Notes: generated by a model not told the origin, from the letters alone. 7,561 bases of DNA from an uncultured Eubacteriales bacterium (GCA_902491535.1 CABUHS010000061.1:1-7561), one strand, 5' to 3'; shown: positions 1-6,908, counted from the first letter of the stretch. Made by a program: numbers and translations.

Positions 1-1199
1 CTGTATGCAACGACAGTGTTATTCTTGCAGATGTTGAATATTATACGTTTGACGGACTTACGATAGAGGCGGGAATAAATAATATTCTTACTGTAAACGG
101 AAATCACAATACAATAAAGAATTGTACTGTAGGATGTTCTGAGCAAAACGGAATAAAATATACAGGTTCTGATTTTCTTATTACAGATTGTGAAATTTCC
201 CGTGTCGGAGGTTCATGTATAAACGGAAAAGGCGGCGACAGACTAAAAATCGTTGATTCCGGAAACCGTATTACAAATAACAAGCTGCATGATTTTGGCG
301 AACTTTACCGTGTTTATAACGGCGCTATCTATCTTGAAGGCATCGGTTATACTGTAGATCACAATGAGATATATTACGGACCGCATACCGCTATGTCAGC
401 TGCCGCACAGAATGTTCTTATGGAGTATAACTATATTCATAACGTATGTTATGAGGCAGGAGACGCAGGTGCGATATACACCGGCGGATGGTGCGGAGGA
501 GACTATATATTCCGTCATAACGTAATGGAGAATATCGTTAACAAGAGCAGCCCGTATCTCAACCCTGTCGGATATTACAGTGATAACTCGGGCGGCGGAA
601 AACATGTTTATTCTAATCTGTTCATAAATATTGACGGATCTGCGATCTGCCTTTCAGGACAGGACTGTATAGCACGTGATAATATTCTTTATAATACCGG
701 AGAATTGTATACAGATGCACGGTCATACTATCCGTTCCCTAACGACGGTATTTCAGGTTGGACCGCATATTCAGGCGGTCTCGGAACGATATTCCCATCA
801 GGCGCACTGTGGGTAGACCTTCTGGGACATCCGCAGGTTGAGCCTTACGGATATGCGACAAAAATGTGGGCATACCGCTGTCCGTGGACAATGCTTCTCA
901 AAACAACAAACGTGTATGACCTTGAGGACAAATTTGTCGGATACGCTTTCGGAAATTCTATAATAAGAAATAACGCTATATGCGCTGCAGGCTCAATGTC
1001 TTCCGGTATATTTACAACAACTGCAACTGCAAGACTTATGAATTTCCGTGATAATCCTACTCTTACTACAACTCAGGTAGGGCTTATATCAAACGGAAAC
1101 GGGAAATACTCTATTTCCGCCGATTCTAAGCTTGAAAGACTTCTTCCGGGATTCAAACTCTGTGATTTCGAAAATGTCGGAATAATGAGTAAGGATTAA
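1..1199 (+). CDS. Right-handed parallel beta-helix repeat protein, 5'-truncated by the window edge
   Basis: The reading frame is open from base 3 to the TAA at 1197-1199, giving 398 C-terminal residues; the start and any signal peptide lie outside the window. The fragment is rich in Asn, Gly, Ile and Tyr and shows repeated turns of the form 'hydrophobic-x-hydrophobic-x-N/D-N-x-I', as in PbH1 (pectate-lyase-like) beta-helix rungs. It carries a conserved-looking block with GDAGAIYTG at fragment residues 153-161, preceded by a 'xxHNEIYYGPHTAM' rung. That block resembles a group of secreted or cytoplasmic beta-helix proteins linked to polysaccharide breakdown, in which Asp/Glu residues in the groove act on glycans. 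Enzymatic activity is inference; no specific CAZy family can be assigned from this fragment. The next gene has its own promoter, so this is probably the last gene of its transcript. The fold is fairly certain, the substrate unknown. Confidence 0.8.
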   Translation, partial: VCNDSVILADVEYYTFDGLTIEAGINNILTVNGNHNTIKNCTVGCSEQNGIKYTGSDFLITDCEISRVGGSCINGKGGDRLKIVDSGNRITNNKLHDFGELYRVYNGAIYLEGIGYTVDHNEIYYGPHTAMSAAAQNVLMEYNYIHNVCYEAGDAGAIYTGGWCGGDYIFRHNVMENIVNKSSPYLNPVGYYSDNSGGGKHVYSNLFINIDGSAICLSGQDCIARDNILYNTGELYTDARSYYPFPNDGISGWTAYSGGLGTIFPSGALWVDLLGHPQVEPYGYATKMWAYRCPWTMLLKTTNVYDLEDKFVGYAFGNSIIRNNAICAAGSMSSGIFTTTATARLMNFRDNPTLTTTQVGLISNGNGKYSISADSKLERLLPGFKLCDFENVGIMSKD

Positions 1200-1246
1200 T
1201 GAAGACTGAAGAATAAAAACCGGATGTCATAATTTTCAGCTTTTTA

Positions 1247-1275
1247 TTGACATTTTTATTCGGCGCTGATATAAT
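1247..1275 (+). promoter_or_regulatory. Consensus sigma-A promoter for proS
   Basis: A perfect TTGACA (1247-1252) and a perfect TATAAT (1270-1275) are separated by exactly 17 bp. A TG one base before the -10 (1267-1268) makes it an extended -10 as well. Transcription should begin near 1282, leaving a leader of about 35 nt before proS. That is too short for a T-box or other riboswitch, so strong constitutive expression is likely. Confidence 0.88.
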
Positions 1276-1317
1276 TATAACATTATCGGAAAATACATTA
1301 AAAGGAATTATATTAAA

Positions 1318-2766
1318 ATGGCTGAACAGAAAAATGAAAAAAAGCTGGTCGAGCAGATAACTTCTATGAAAGAAAACTTCGCCCAGTGGTATACCGATGT
1401 ATGCATTAAAGCGGACCTTATTGGATACGCAAGCGTAAAGGGCTGTATGATATACCGCCCCTACGGATATGCAATATGGGAGAATATTCAGCATATCCTT
1501 GATACTAAATTCAAGGAGACCGGACATGAAAATGTCTATATGCCGATGTTTATTCCCGAATCATTGCTCAATAAGGAAAAAGAGCATGTAGAGGGATTTG
1601 CTCCGGAAGTGGCATGGGTAACACACGGCGGTGATAATCAGCTTGCCGAGCGTATGTGTGTCCGTCCGACATCGGAAACGCTTTTCTGCGATCATTATAA
1701 GGATATAATTCATTCATGGCGCGACCTGCCGAAGCTGTATAATCAGTGGTGCAGCGTTGTACGTTGGGAAAAAACGACACGTCCGTTTCTTAGAAGCCGT
1801 GAATTCCTTTGGCAGGAAGGCCACACGATGCACGCAACTGCAGAGGAGGCTCAGGCGGAAACTCTGAAGATGCTGAATATTTATGCGGATGTGTGTGAAA
1901 ATCTCTTGGCAATGCCTGTTATAAAGGGGCCTAAGACCGATAGTGATAAATTCGCAGGTGCTGAAGCGACATATGCTATAGAGGCGCTTATGCATGACGG
2001 AAAGGCACTTCAGGCGGGTACATCTCATTACTTCGGAGACGGTTTTGCAAGAGCGTTTGATATCAAATATACCGATAAAAACAATAATCTTACATATCCG
2101 CATCAGACTTCATGGGGCGTATCTACACGTCTTATCGGAGCCATTATAATGACGCACGGTGATGACAGCGGACTTGTACTGCCTCCGGCAATAGCTCCTG
2201 TTCAGGCGGTTATCATCCCTGTTCAGATGCACAAGGAAGGCGTTCTTGAAGCTGCATCTGCACTTCGCGACAGACTTAAGCAGGATTTCCGCGTTAAGCT
2301 TGACGACAGTGATAACTCTCCCGGCTGGAAATTCTCTGAGTATGAAATGAAAGGCGTTCCGGTTCGTATTGAGCTTGGACCGCGCGATATTGCACAAAAT
2401 CAGTGTGTTATCGTTACACGTCATAACCGTGAGAAAACCGTTGTCTCGCTTGATAACCTGGAGCAGGCGGTCGCCGAAAAACTCGAAGAGGTGCGCAGCG
2501 GTCTGTATGAAAAAGCGCTTGCAAACCGCAAGGCTCACACATATGACTGTACAACGCTCGATGAGATAAAGGAAAAGCTTGCTGCAAACGGAGACGGATT
2601 TGTCCGCGCTATGTGGTGTGGAGATCCCGAGTGCGAGGATAAAGTCAAAGAAATCACCGAGGTCGGTTCGCGTTGCATCCCGTTTGAGCAGGAACAGCTT
2701 TCGGATAAATGTGTATGCTGCGGAAAACCTGCAAAGCAGCTCGTTTATTGGGGCAAGGCTTATTGA
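1318..2766 (+). CDS. proS: Prolyl-tRNA synthetase, archaeal/eukaryotic-like type (class II)
   Basis: This cytoplasmic enzyme attaches proline to tRNA-Pro using ATP. The 482 residues match the short ProRS type without the bacterial editing insertion (about 477-480 aa in Thermus and archaea). Class II motif 1 lies around residues 36-58. The proline-binding RPTSE is at 116-120, motif 2 is 'FLRSREFLWQEGHT' at 157-170 (R161, E162), and motif 3 spans about 264-290 with R271. An anticodon-binding domain covers about 296-400. The C-terminal zinc domain has Cys434, Cys439, Cys466 and Cys469, whose 5- and 3-residue spacings fit the known four-Cys site. The chain ends in Tyr (WGKAY), a hallmark of this type. 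The ATG has AAGGA (1302-1306) 11 nt upstream, rather far but adequate. A consensus promoter precedes it. No clear terminator follows, so read-through into the next gene is likely. Confidence 0.97.
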   Translation: MAEQKNEKKLVEQITSMKENFAQWYTDVCIKADLIGYASVKGCMIYRPYGYAIWENIQHILDTKFKETGHENVYMPMFIPESLLNKEKEHVEGFAPEVAWVTHGGDNQLAERMCVRPTSETLFCDHYKDIIHSWRDLPKLYNQWCSVVRWEKTTRPFLRSREFLWQEGHTMHATAEEAQAETLKMLNIYADVCENLLAMPVIKGPKTDSDKFAGAEATYAIEALMHDGKALQAGTSHYFGDGFARAFDIKYTDKNNNLTYPHQTSWGVSTRLIGAIIMTHGDDSGLVLPPAIAPVQAVIIPVQMHKEGVLEAASALRDRLKQDFRVKLDDSDNSPGWKFSEYEMKGVPVRIELGPRDIAQNQCVIVTRHNREKTVVSLDNLEQAVAEKLEEVRSGLYEKALANRKAHTYDCTTLDEIKEKLAANGDGFVRAMWCGDPECEDKVKEITEVGSRCIPFEQEQLSDKCVCCGKPAKQLVYWGKAY

Positions 2767-2878
2767 TCGGTTTTGTATACGAAAGAAACATATAAAACGG
2801 TAAAATTGTAAAGTCGCTCGTTTAGCGGGCAAGACTTGTCGATTCGGTTTATATATCCGAAAGGAACACATAAAATGG
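2765..2878 (+). repeat. Imperfect direct repeat framing the leader of the SEDS gene
   Basis: Copy 1 (2765-2800) overlaps the proS stop codon. Copy 2 (2841-2878) contains the ribosome site and ATG of the next gene. The last 21 bases of each copy (2780-2800 and 2858-2878) match at 18 positions, and all three differences are transitions. Two of them turn AAGAA into the Shine-Dalgarno AAGGA and ACG into the start ATG. Between the copies, 2811-2837 could fold weakly (AAGTC with GACTT, and an inner CGCT with AGCG). Confidence 0.6.
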
Positions 2879-4077
2879 AAAACAAACGCTACTGTAATGC
2901 CGCAGAGGATCGCGGCGGAAATAAGCGGCGTTCTTCCCGGAGACCGCCGCAAGGCGGTATCTCCGGGAATTTTTTTGAGAGATATCTGTACGGCGGGAGA
3001 ATTCTTCTTGCGAGTGCGTTTATTCTTTCTTTAATAGGTGTGCTTTCCGTATTTGTTGCAACTTCTGTTTCGAATATAGCGGCATGCCGCGGAATATCGA
3101 AAGTATTTATACAGGCAGGCGCTGTTTTGTGCGGAGTGCTTGCAATGTTGATCATATCAAGGCTTCCTCTTGGATTTATATATAAGAAACTCTGGTGGGG
3201 ATTTCTTGTATTGTCCGTCGCGCTTCTTGTACTGACTCTGCGTTTCGGAAGCGGTCCGTCGGGTACAAAGAGCTGGCTGACGGTTCCCGGAACTCCGCTC
3301 AGTATACAGACTTCCGAGTTTGTAAAGCTTATGTTTATCATATCTTTTGCCGGGCATCTGCGTCTTGTCGGAGATCGGATAAATAAGCCGCTGCATGTTC
3401 TGCTTCTTTTGACCCATGCCGGCGCGGTTGCCGGTATAGTCGTACTTCAGCATGATCTCGGAAGCGCGCTTGTATATCTGTTTATAGCATTGTTTATGTG
3501 CTATTTTGCGGGAATGAGCGGATTGTATTTTGCAGGAGGAGCGCTATTGTGTCTTATTGCTTCTCCGCTTATATGGCATTTTCTGTCGGAATACCAGAGA
3601 CAGCGTATTCTTGTCGGATTTTCTCCCGAGCTTGATCCGCTCGGATACGGATATCAGGTATTGCTTTCAAAAAATGCTGTTATATCGGGTTTCCCGTGGG
3701 GATCCCGATGGCTTTCCCTTGAGTATTCACCGCTTACGCCGGCTTTGCATACGGATATGATATTTTCAGTAATATCAGAGCAGTTCGGAATTGTTGCGAT
3801 AGCTGCAATTTTTGTATGTTATTCTGTTATAGTATTCCGCTTGCTTTCAATGGCTGGAAAATGCGGTAATACCGGAAAACAGATCTGTGCCGGAGTTGCA
3901 GCGGTATTTATTATTCAGGCGGTAGAAAATATCGGAATGTGTCTCGGTGTCTTGCCTGTAATAGGTGTAACTCTTCCGCTTGTAAGCTACGGAGGATCGT
4001 CTGTCCTGAGTCTTTTTGCCGGACTTGGCATTGCCGTATCTGCGTACAGATATGACAGAGCAGACAGAGAGCTTTAA
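2875..4077 (+). CDS. SEDS-family peptidoglycan polymerase, FtsW/RodA/SpoVE-like, divergent
   Basis: SEDS proteins are polytopic membrane glycosyltransferases that polymerise lipid II into glycan strands with a partner class B PBP. This 400-aa protein has a basic cytoplasmic N-terminus (KRRSSRRPP at 17-25) and about ten hydrophobic segments (roughly 43-66, 76-96, 106-124, 147-165, 174-190, 196-215, 216-236, 297-325, 337-362, 365-391). A long outer loop covers about 237-295. Family signatures are TKSWLTVPG (131-139), IQTSEFVK (144-151), QHDLGSAL (192-199), HTDMIF (292-297, with the conserved Asp294) and PLVSYGGSS (368-376). QTSE and QHDLG replace the usual QPSE and QPDLG, and the glycine-rich outer-loop stretch is altered. 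ATG 2875 is chosen over an upstream in-frame TTG (2836) because AAGGA (2861-2865) sits 9 nt before it. It probably shares the proS transcript. FtsW, RodA and SpoVE cannot be told apart here, and no partner PBP is visible. Confidence 0.9.
   Translation: MENKRYCNAAEDRGGNKRRSSRRPPQGGISGNFFERYLYGGRILLASAFILSLIGVLSVFVATSVSNIAACRGISKVFIQAGAVLCGVLAMLIISRLPLGFIYKKLWWGFLVLSVALLVLTLRFGSGPSGTKSWLTVPGTPLSIQTSEFVKLMFIISFAGHLRLVGDRINKPLHVLLLLTHAGAVAGIVVLQHDLGSALVYLFIALFMCYFAGMSGLYFAGGALLCLIASPLIWHFLSEYQRQRILVGFSPELDPLGYGYQVLLSKNAVISGFPWGSRWLSLEYSPLTPALHTDMIFSVISEQFGIVAIAAIFVCYSVIVFRLLSMAGKCGNTGKQICAGVAAVFIIQAVENIGMCLGVLPVIGVTLPLVSYGGSSVLSLFAGLGIAVSAYRYDRADREL
2934..2976 (+). terminator. Intrinsic-terminator-like hairpin inside the SEDS coding region
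   Basis: A 10-bp outer stem (2934-2943 with 2960-2969: TTCCCGGAGA/TCTCCGGGAA) stacks through a 2-nt bulge on a 5-bp CCGCC/GGCGG stem (2944-2948 with 2953-2957) closed by a GCAA (GNRA) tetraloop. Seven T residues follow directly (2970-2976). All of this is translated in frame as residues 20-34 of the SEDS protein. The geometry is that of a Rho-independent terminator; whether it terminates when ribosomes cover it is unknown. A regulatory role is inference. Confidence 0.6.
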
Positions 4078-4100
4078 AACATATTAATTTTAAATTTGAT

Positions 4101-4137
4101 AAAAAAGGACATCATACTTCGGTGTGATGTCTTTTTT
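4101..4137 (+). terminator. Rho-independent terminator after the SEDS gene
   Basis: A 10-bp stem (4108-4117 with 4122-4131, one G-T pair) is closed by the very stable cUUCGg tetraloop and followed by six T (4132-4137). Six A (4101-4106) stand before it, so it might also work on the other strand. It lies 30 nt past the stop codon and separates the SEDS gene from sigG. Confidence 0.9.
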
Positions 4138-4183
4138 ATATAATATCATGGAGTAAATTTCCAAAAACTAAAAACATAAAAAT

Positions 4184-4214
4184 GAATACATTATGCTCTG
4201 CAAGGTCAATACTT
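4184..4214 (+). promoter_or_regulatory. Possible sigma-F/sigma-G type promoter of sigG
   Basis: GAATA (4184-4188) fits the forespore -35 element GHATR. AATACTT (4208-4214), 19 bp on, partly fits the -10 element CATNHTA. Transcription would start near 4220, about 40 nt before the chosen sigG start. Elsewhere sigG is known to be read by sigma-F and by sigma-G itself. The -10 match is imperfect, and another candidate -10 (CATTATG, 4189-4195) exists, so this is tentative. Confidence 0.35.
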
Positions 4215-4246
4215 TTATTAAGCAGAATAAAAGTAAAATGCTGTGC

Positions 4247-4251
4247 GGAGG
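4247..4251 (+). promoter_or_regulatory. Ribosome binding site that fixes the sigG start
   Basis: GGAGG lies 10 nt before ATG 4262. The in-frame ATGs at 4193 and 4238 have no such site, and ATG 4253 is only 1 nt from it. This supports the start at 4262. Confidence 0.8.
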
Positions 4252-4261
4252 AATGCTTCGG

Positions 4262-5053
4262 ATGTATCACAATAAGGTAGTTATATGCGGTGTAAATACT
4301 GCAAAGCTGAAAACACTGACCGATGATGAGAAAAAGGAATTGCTGTTAAAATGCAAATCCGGAGATGAAGATGCAAGACAAAAGCTGATATACGGAAATC
4401 TCAGGCTTGTACTCAGTATAGTTCAGCGCTTTACCGGCAGAAGCGACAGCCTTGACGATCTTTTTCAGGTCGGCTGCGTTGGTCTCATGAAAGCCATAGA
4501 TAATTTTAATACGGAGCTGGATGTTAAACTGTCTACCTATGCAGTTCCTATGATAATCGGAGAACTCAGACGGTACCTGAGGGATAATGCGTCTGTACGG
4601 GTAAGCCGGTCTGTCAGAGATCTCGCATATAAGGCATTGACAGTTCGTGAGCAACTGTCGGCAGCAATGCAGCGTGAGCCGTCGATTTCAGATATTACAA
4701 CGAAGCTTAACAGCGGAGGAATAGTATGCAGCGAAAGCGACGTCGGAGCTGCACTGGAAGCCATAGTCGAGCCGATATCGCTTTATGATCCGGTTTACGG
4801 AGACGGTGACGGAGATTCCTTATATGTTATGGATCAGATAAGCGATACGGATAATACCGACGAAAGCTGGGTAGAAAATATAGCTTTGCGTGAGGCTATG
4901 AAAAAGCTTTCGGAGCGTGAGCGGTCAATAATAAATATGAGATTCTTTTCAGGAAAAACTCAGATGGAGATTGCTGCTGAAATAGGAATTTCACAAGCAC
5001 AGGTGTCGAGGCTTGAAAAGGGAGCGCTCGAGCATATGCGAAAGCAAATGTAA
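4262..5053 (+). CDS. sigG: RNA polymerase sporulation sigma factor SigG (forespore)
   Basis: Sigma-G directs late gene expression in the engulfed forespore (SASPs, germination proteins). At 263 aa it is close to the 260 aa of B. subtilis SigG. The start is placed so that the N-terminus reads MYHNKVVICGVNTAKL, lining up residue for residue with the SigG-specific N-terminal motif NKVxICGVxTxxL. Region 2.2 core binding is DDLFQVGCVGLMKAIDNF (65-82). Region 2.4, for -10 recognition, is around 91-108 (STYAVPMIIGELRRYLRD). The region 4.2 helix-turn-helix is about 232-256 (KTQMEIAAEIGISQAQVSR). As I recall it, B. subtilis Asn45 is contacted by the anti-sigma factor CsfB/Gin; the matching residue here is Tyr44. 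sigE, usually next door, is not upstream. The gene stands alone between two terminators and converges on ylmC. Confidence 0.96.
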   Translation: MYHNKVVICGVNTAKLKTLTDDEKKELLLKCKSGDEDARQKLIYGNLRLVLSIVQRFTGRSDSLDDLFQVGCVGLMKAIDNFNTELDVKLSTYAVPMIIGELRRYLRDNASVRVSRSVRDLAYKALTVREQLSAAMQREPSISDITTKLNSGGIVCSESDVGAALEAIVEPISLYDPVYGDGDGDSLYVMDQISDTDNTDESWVENIALREAMKKLSERERSIINMRFFSGKTQMEIAAEIGISQAQVSRLEKGALEHMRKQM

Positions 5054-5056
5054 ATA

Positions 5057-5095
5057 ATCAGCGCAGATTCCCGTGTAAAGGGCGTCTGCGCTGAT
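5057..5095. terminator. Stem-loop between convergent sigG and ylmC, probable bidirectional terminator
   Basis: A perfect 11-bp stem (ATCAGCGCAGA 5057-5067 with TCTGCGCTGAT 5085-5095) encloses 17 nt in which CCC (5070-5072) and GGG (5080-5082) can pair further. It starts 4 nt after the sigG stop and lies 15 nt beyond the ylmC stop on the other strand. No proper T-run follows on the plus strand; on the minus strand the next bases (TATTTACATTTG) are moderately T-rich, so minus-strand termination is better supported. Confidence 0.65.
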
Positions 5096-5110
5096 CTTAC
5101 AGTCTGACAG

Positions 5111-5413
5111 TTATTCAAAAAAGCATTTCCACCACGGTTTTTCTGTTTTCGGACGTTCGCAACGGCAATCTGAACGCGATGGAATATTGACGAGTATAGT
5201 ATCTTCGCCGACACGTTCGATCTTTTCCCATGGGATGACAAGTACATTACCTCGCCGCGGTGAAAAAATACGGCATTCTCCGGGGACGGTAATGGAAACT
5301 ATTTTTCCGCTGCATGTCTCAACTGTAACATCGCATACATATCCAAGGCGGCTTCCGTCGCAGATATTTATAACTTCCTTGTCATGTAACGCACTTGCGC
5401 AGCATCCGCTCAT
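5111..5413 (-). CDS. YlmC/YmxH family sporulation-associated protein (PRC-barrel)
   Basis: A 100-aa protein whose core (residues 12-76) reads like the YlmC/YmxH family: KEVINICDGSRLGYVCDV near the start, a central SGKIVSITVPG strand pair, then VIPWEKIERVGEDTILV. The PRC-barrel is a small beta-barrel; its molecular role in YlmC/YmxH is not established, although B. subtilis paralogues sit beside sporulation genes. This copy is unusually cysteine-rich (nine Cys, including CC at 4-5 and CRC at 83-85) and has an extra basic/aromatic tail after residue 78 (EKPWWKCFFE). The Shine-Dalgarno is weak (GGCAGG, about 8 nt before ATG). With only 16 nt between the spoIVA stop and this start, the gene is probably translated from the spoIVA transcript. 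In Bacillus, ylmC lies downstream of sigG in the same direction; here it converges on sigG. Confidence 0.88.
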   Translation of the reverse strand: MSGCCASALHDKEVINICDGSRLGYVCDVTVETCSGKIVSITVPGECRIFSPRRGNVLVIPWEKIERVGEDTILVNIPSRSDCRCERPKTEKPWWKCFFE

Positions 5414-5429
5414 GATGAAAGCCTGCCTT

Positions 5430-6908
5430 TCAGAGAATAATACATATCATTCCGCCGCTGCCTTCGTTTATGAGTCGGCTGAGTGTTTCTGAGAATTTTG
5501 CGCGTGACTCGGCGGGCATATGCGACAGCTTTGTATGGAGACCTTCTGTTACAAGCTCATACAATGTTTTTCCGAACATATTCGATTCCCATATACGTCT
5601 GGGATCTTCCTCAAATTCATTAAGCAGAAACTTTACAAGATCTTCTGATTGCTGTTCGCTTCCTACGACAGGATTGATTTCTGTTTCGATATCGGCTCTC
5701 ATCATATGTATTGATGGAGCGCTTGCTCTCAGACGCACACCGTATCCGCCGGGACGCTCGATGATCTGAGGCTCTTCAAGACGCAGGTCGTCTATATCGG
5801 GAGTTACGATACCGTAACCGGTTTCTGCAACATCGTCGAGCGCCGATGCGACCTTATCATATTTTTGCTTTACCGAAGCGAGACTGCGCAGGGTGGAAAT
5901 AAGTTCTTCATCGTTTCCGATATTAAGTTCGGTAAGCTCGCTTATTATTTTATAATACAGTCCGTCGGCAAGCTTAAGCTCAATTTTTGCTGATCCGTTT
6001 CCGAGATCTATTGAATTGAGATCCGCTGATTTTACGTTACCGTCGGCATGAAGCTGTGAGAATACCGCCGATACATCTCCCGTCTTTTTAATGTTGCCGG
6101 CGCATTCGATAACAGCGTCTCTGAGCGATGTATTCAGCCAGTGTTCTGCGTCTAATGCAAGAGTCCATTCAGGAAGCTCAATACCTATTTCGGTAACGGG
6201 AAATTCGAGAAGAATAAGTTCAAGTATGTGCCTTATATCCTCTGCATTGAGTTCAAGACAGTTTACAAGGGCAACAGGAGCAGAATAGCTTTCTTCAAGC
6301 TCATATGCAAGGCGGACTGTTTCCTCATTTTCGGGGTTTGACGAATTGAGAATTACAGCAAACGGTTTTTTCAATGCTTTGAGTTCGCTTACAACACGCC
6401 GCTCTGTTTCTTCGTAGGAGCTGCGCGGTATGTCTCCGATAGAACCGTCTGTAGTTACAAGTATTCCTATTGTCGAGTGATCGTCTATAACTTTTTTAGT
6501 ACCGTACTCGGCAGCCTGCTCAAACGGCATCGGCGACGGCGACCATGGAGTCATTACCATTCTCGGAGCGCCGTTTTCTATGTGTCCCAGAGCATCGGGG
6601 ACTATATAACCGACGCAGTCGATCATACGCATTCTCATGTGTGCGTTATCTCCGATAGTTACTCCGACAGCTTCGTCCGGAATGAATTTCGGTTCTGTGG
6701 TCATAACGGTACGGCCCGCGGCGCTTTGCGGCATTTCATCTTTAGCTCGTTCGCGGTCATATTCGCTTTCAATATTCGGTATAACAAGAGATTCCATAAA
6801 GCGTTTGATAAATGTCGATTTTCCTGTTCTGACAGGTCCGACTACACCTATATAAATATCTCCGCCTGTTCGTTCGGCTATATCCTTATAAATGGAATGT
6901 TCGGTCAT
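5430..6908 (-). CDS. spoIVA: Stage IV sporulation protein A, spore-coat morphogenetic ATPase
   Basis: SpoIVA is made in the mother cell, coats the forespore outer membrane and polymerises on ATP hydrolysis to form the basement layer of the coat; it is also needed for cortex assembly. With the start at complement(6906-6908) the protein is 492 aa, the same length as in B. subtilis. The Walker A loop is GPVRTGKS (24-31, Lys30), the paired threonines known as sensor residues are at 70-71 (VMTTEP), and the Walker B-like Asp is D97 in MRMIDCVGY. These positions coincide with the characterised B. subtilis residues. The C-terminal region (about 400-492) ends GGMICIIL, consistent with the conserved localisation end. 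The start has GGAGG 7 nt upstream; the open frame continues upstream to 7130 but crosses a promoter and a terminator, so that part is not coding. ylmC follows at 16 nt. Confidence 0.98.
   Translation of the reverse strand: MTEHSIYKDIAERTGGDIYIGVVGPVRTGKSTFIKRFMESLVIPNIESEYDRERAKDEMPQSAAGRTVMTTEPKFIPDEAVGVTIGDNAHMRMRMIDCVGYIVPDALGHIENGAPRMVMTPWSPSPMPFEQAAEYGTKKVIDDHSTIGILVTTDGSIGDIPRSSYEETERRVVSELKALKKPFAVILNSSNPENEETVRLAYELEESYSAPVALVNCLELNAEDIRHILELILLEFPVTEIGIELPEWTLALDAEHWLNTSLRDAVIECAGNIKKTGDVSAVFSQLHADGNVKSADLNSIDLGNGSAKIELKLADGLYYKIISELTELNIGNDEELISTLRSLASVKQKYDKVASALDDVAETGYGIVTPDIDDLRLEEPQIIERPGGYGVRLRASAPSIHMMRADIETEINPVVGSEQQSEDLVKFLLNEFEEDPRRIWESNMFGKTLYELVTEGLHTKLSHMPAESRAKFSETLSRLINEGSGGMICIIL

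Noticed and set aside
1212..1260. Inverted repeat (AATAAAAA...TGTCA with TGACATTTTTATT) as a terminator for the beta-helix gene.
   Set aside because: The stem is AT-rich, with a 5-nt bulge and an 18-nt loop, and it overlaps the proS -35 box; too weak to call.
2836..2874. In-frame TTG start that would lengthen the SEDS protein by 13 residues.
   Set aside because: No Shine-Dalgarno before it, whereas AAGGA stands 9 nt before ATG 2875.
2848..2876. CATAAAAT before the SEDS start as a sigma-E -10 element.
   Set aside because: It overlaps the start codon, the -35 match is poor, and no downstream in-frame start could be used.
2110..2952. Long open frame (280 codons) on the minus strand across the end of proS and the start of the SEDS gene.
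   Set aside because: It is antisense to strongly recognised genes, has a Cys/Phe/Arg-rich composition typical of shadow frames, and has no family likeness.
4193..4261. Earlier in-frame ATGs of sigG (4193, 4238, 4253).
   Set aside because: They lack a usable ribosome site, and a start at 4262 matches the SigG N-terminus residue for residue.
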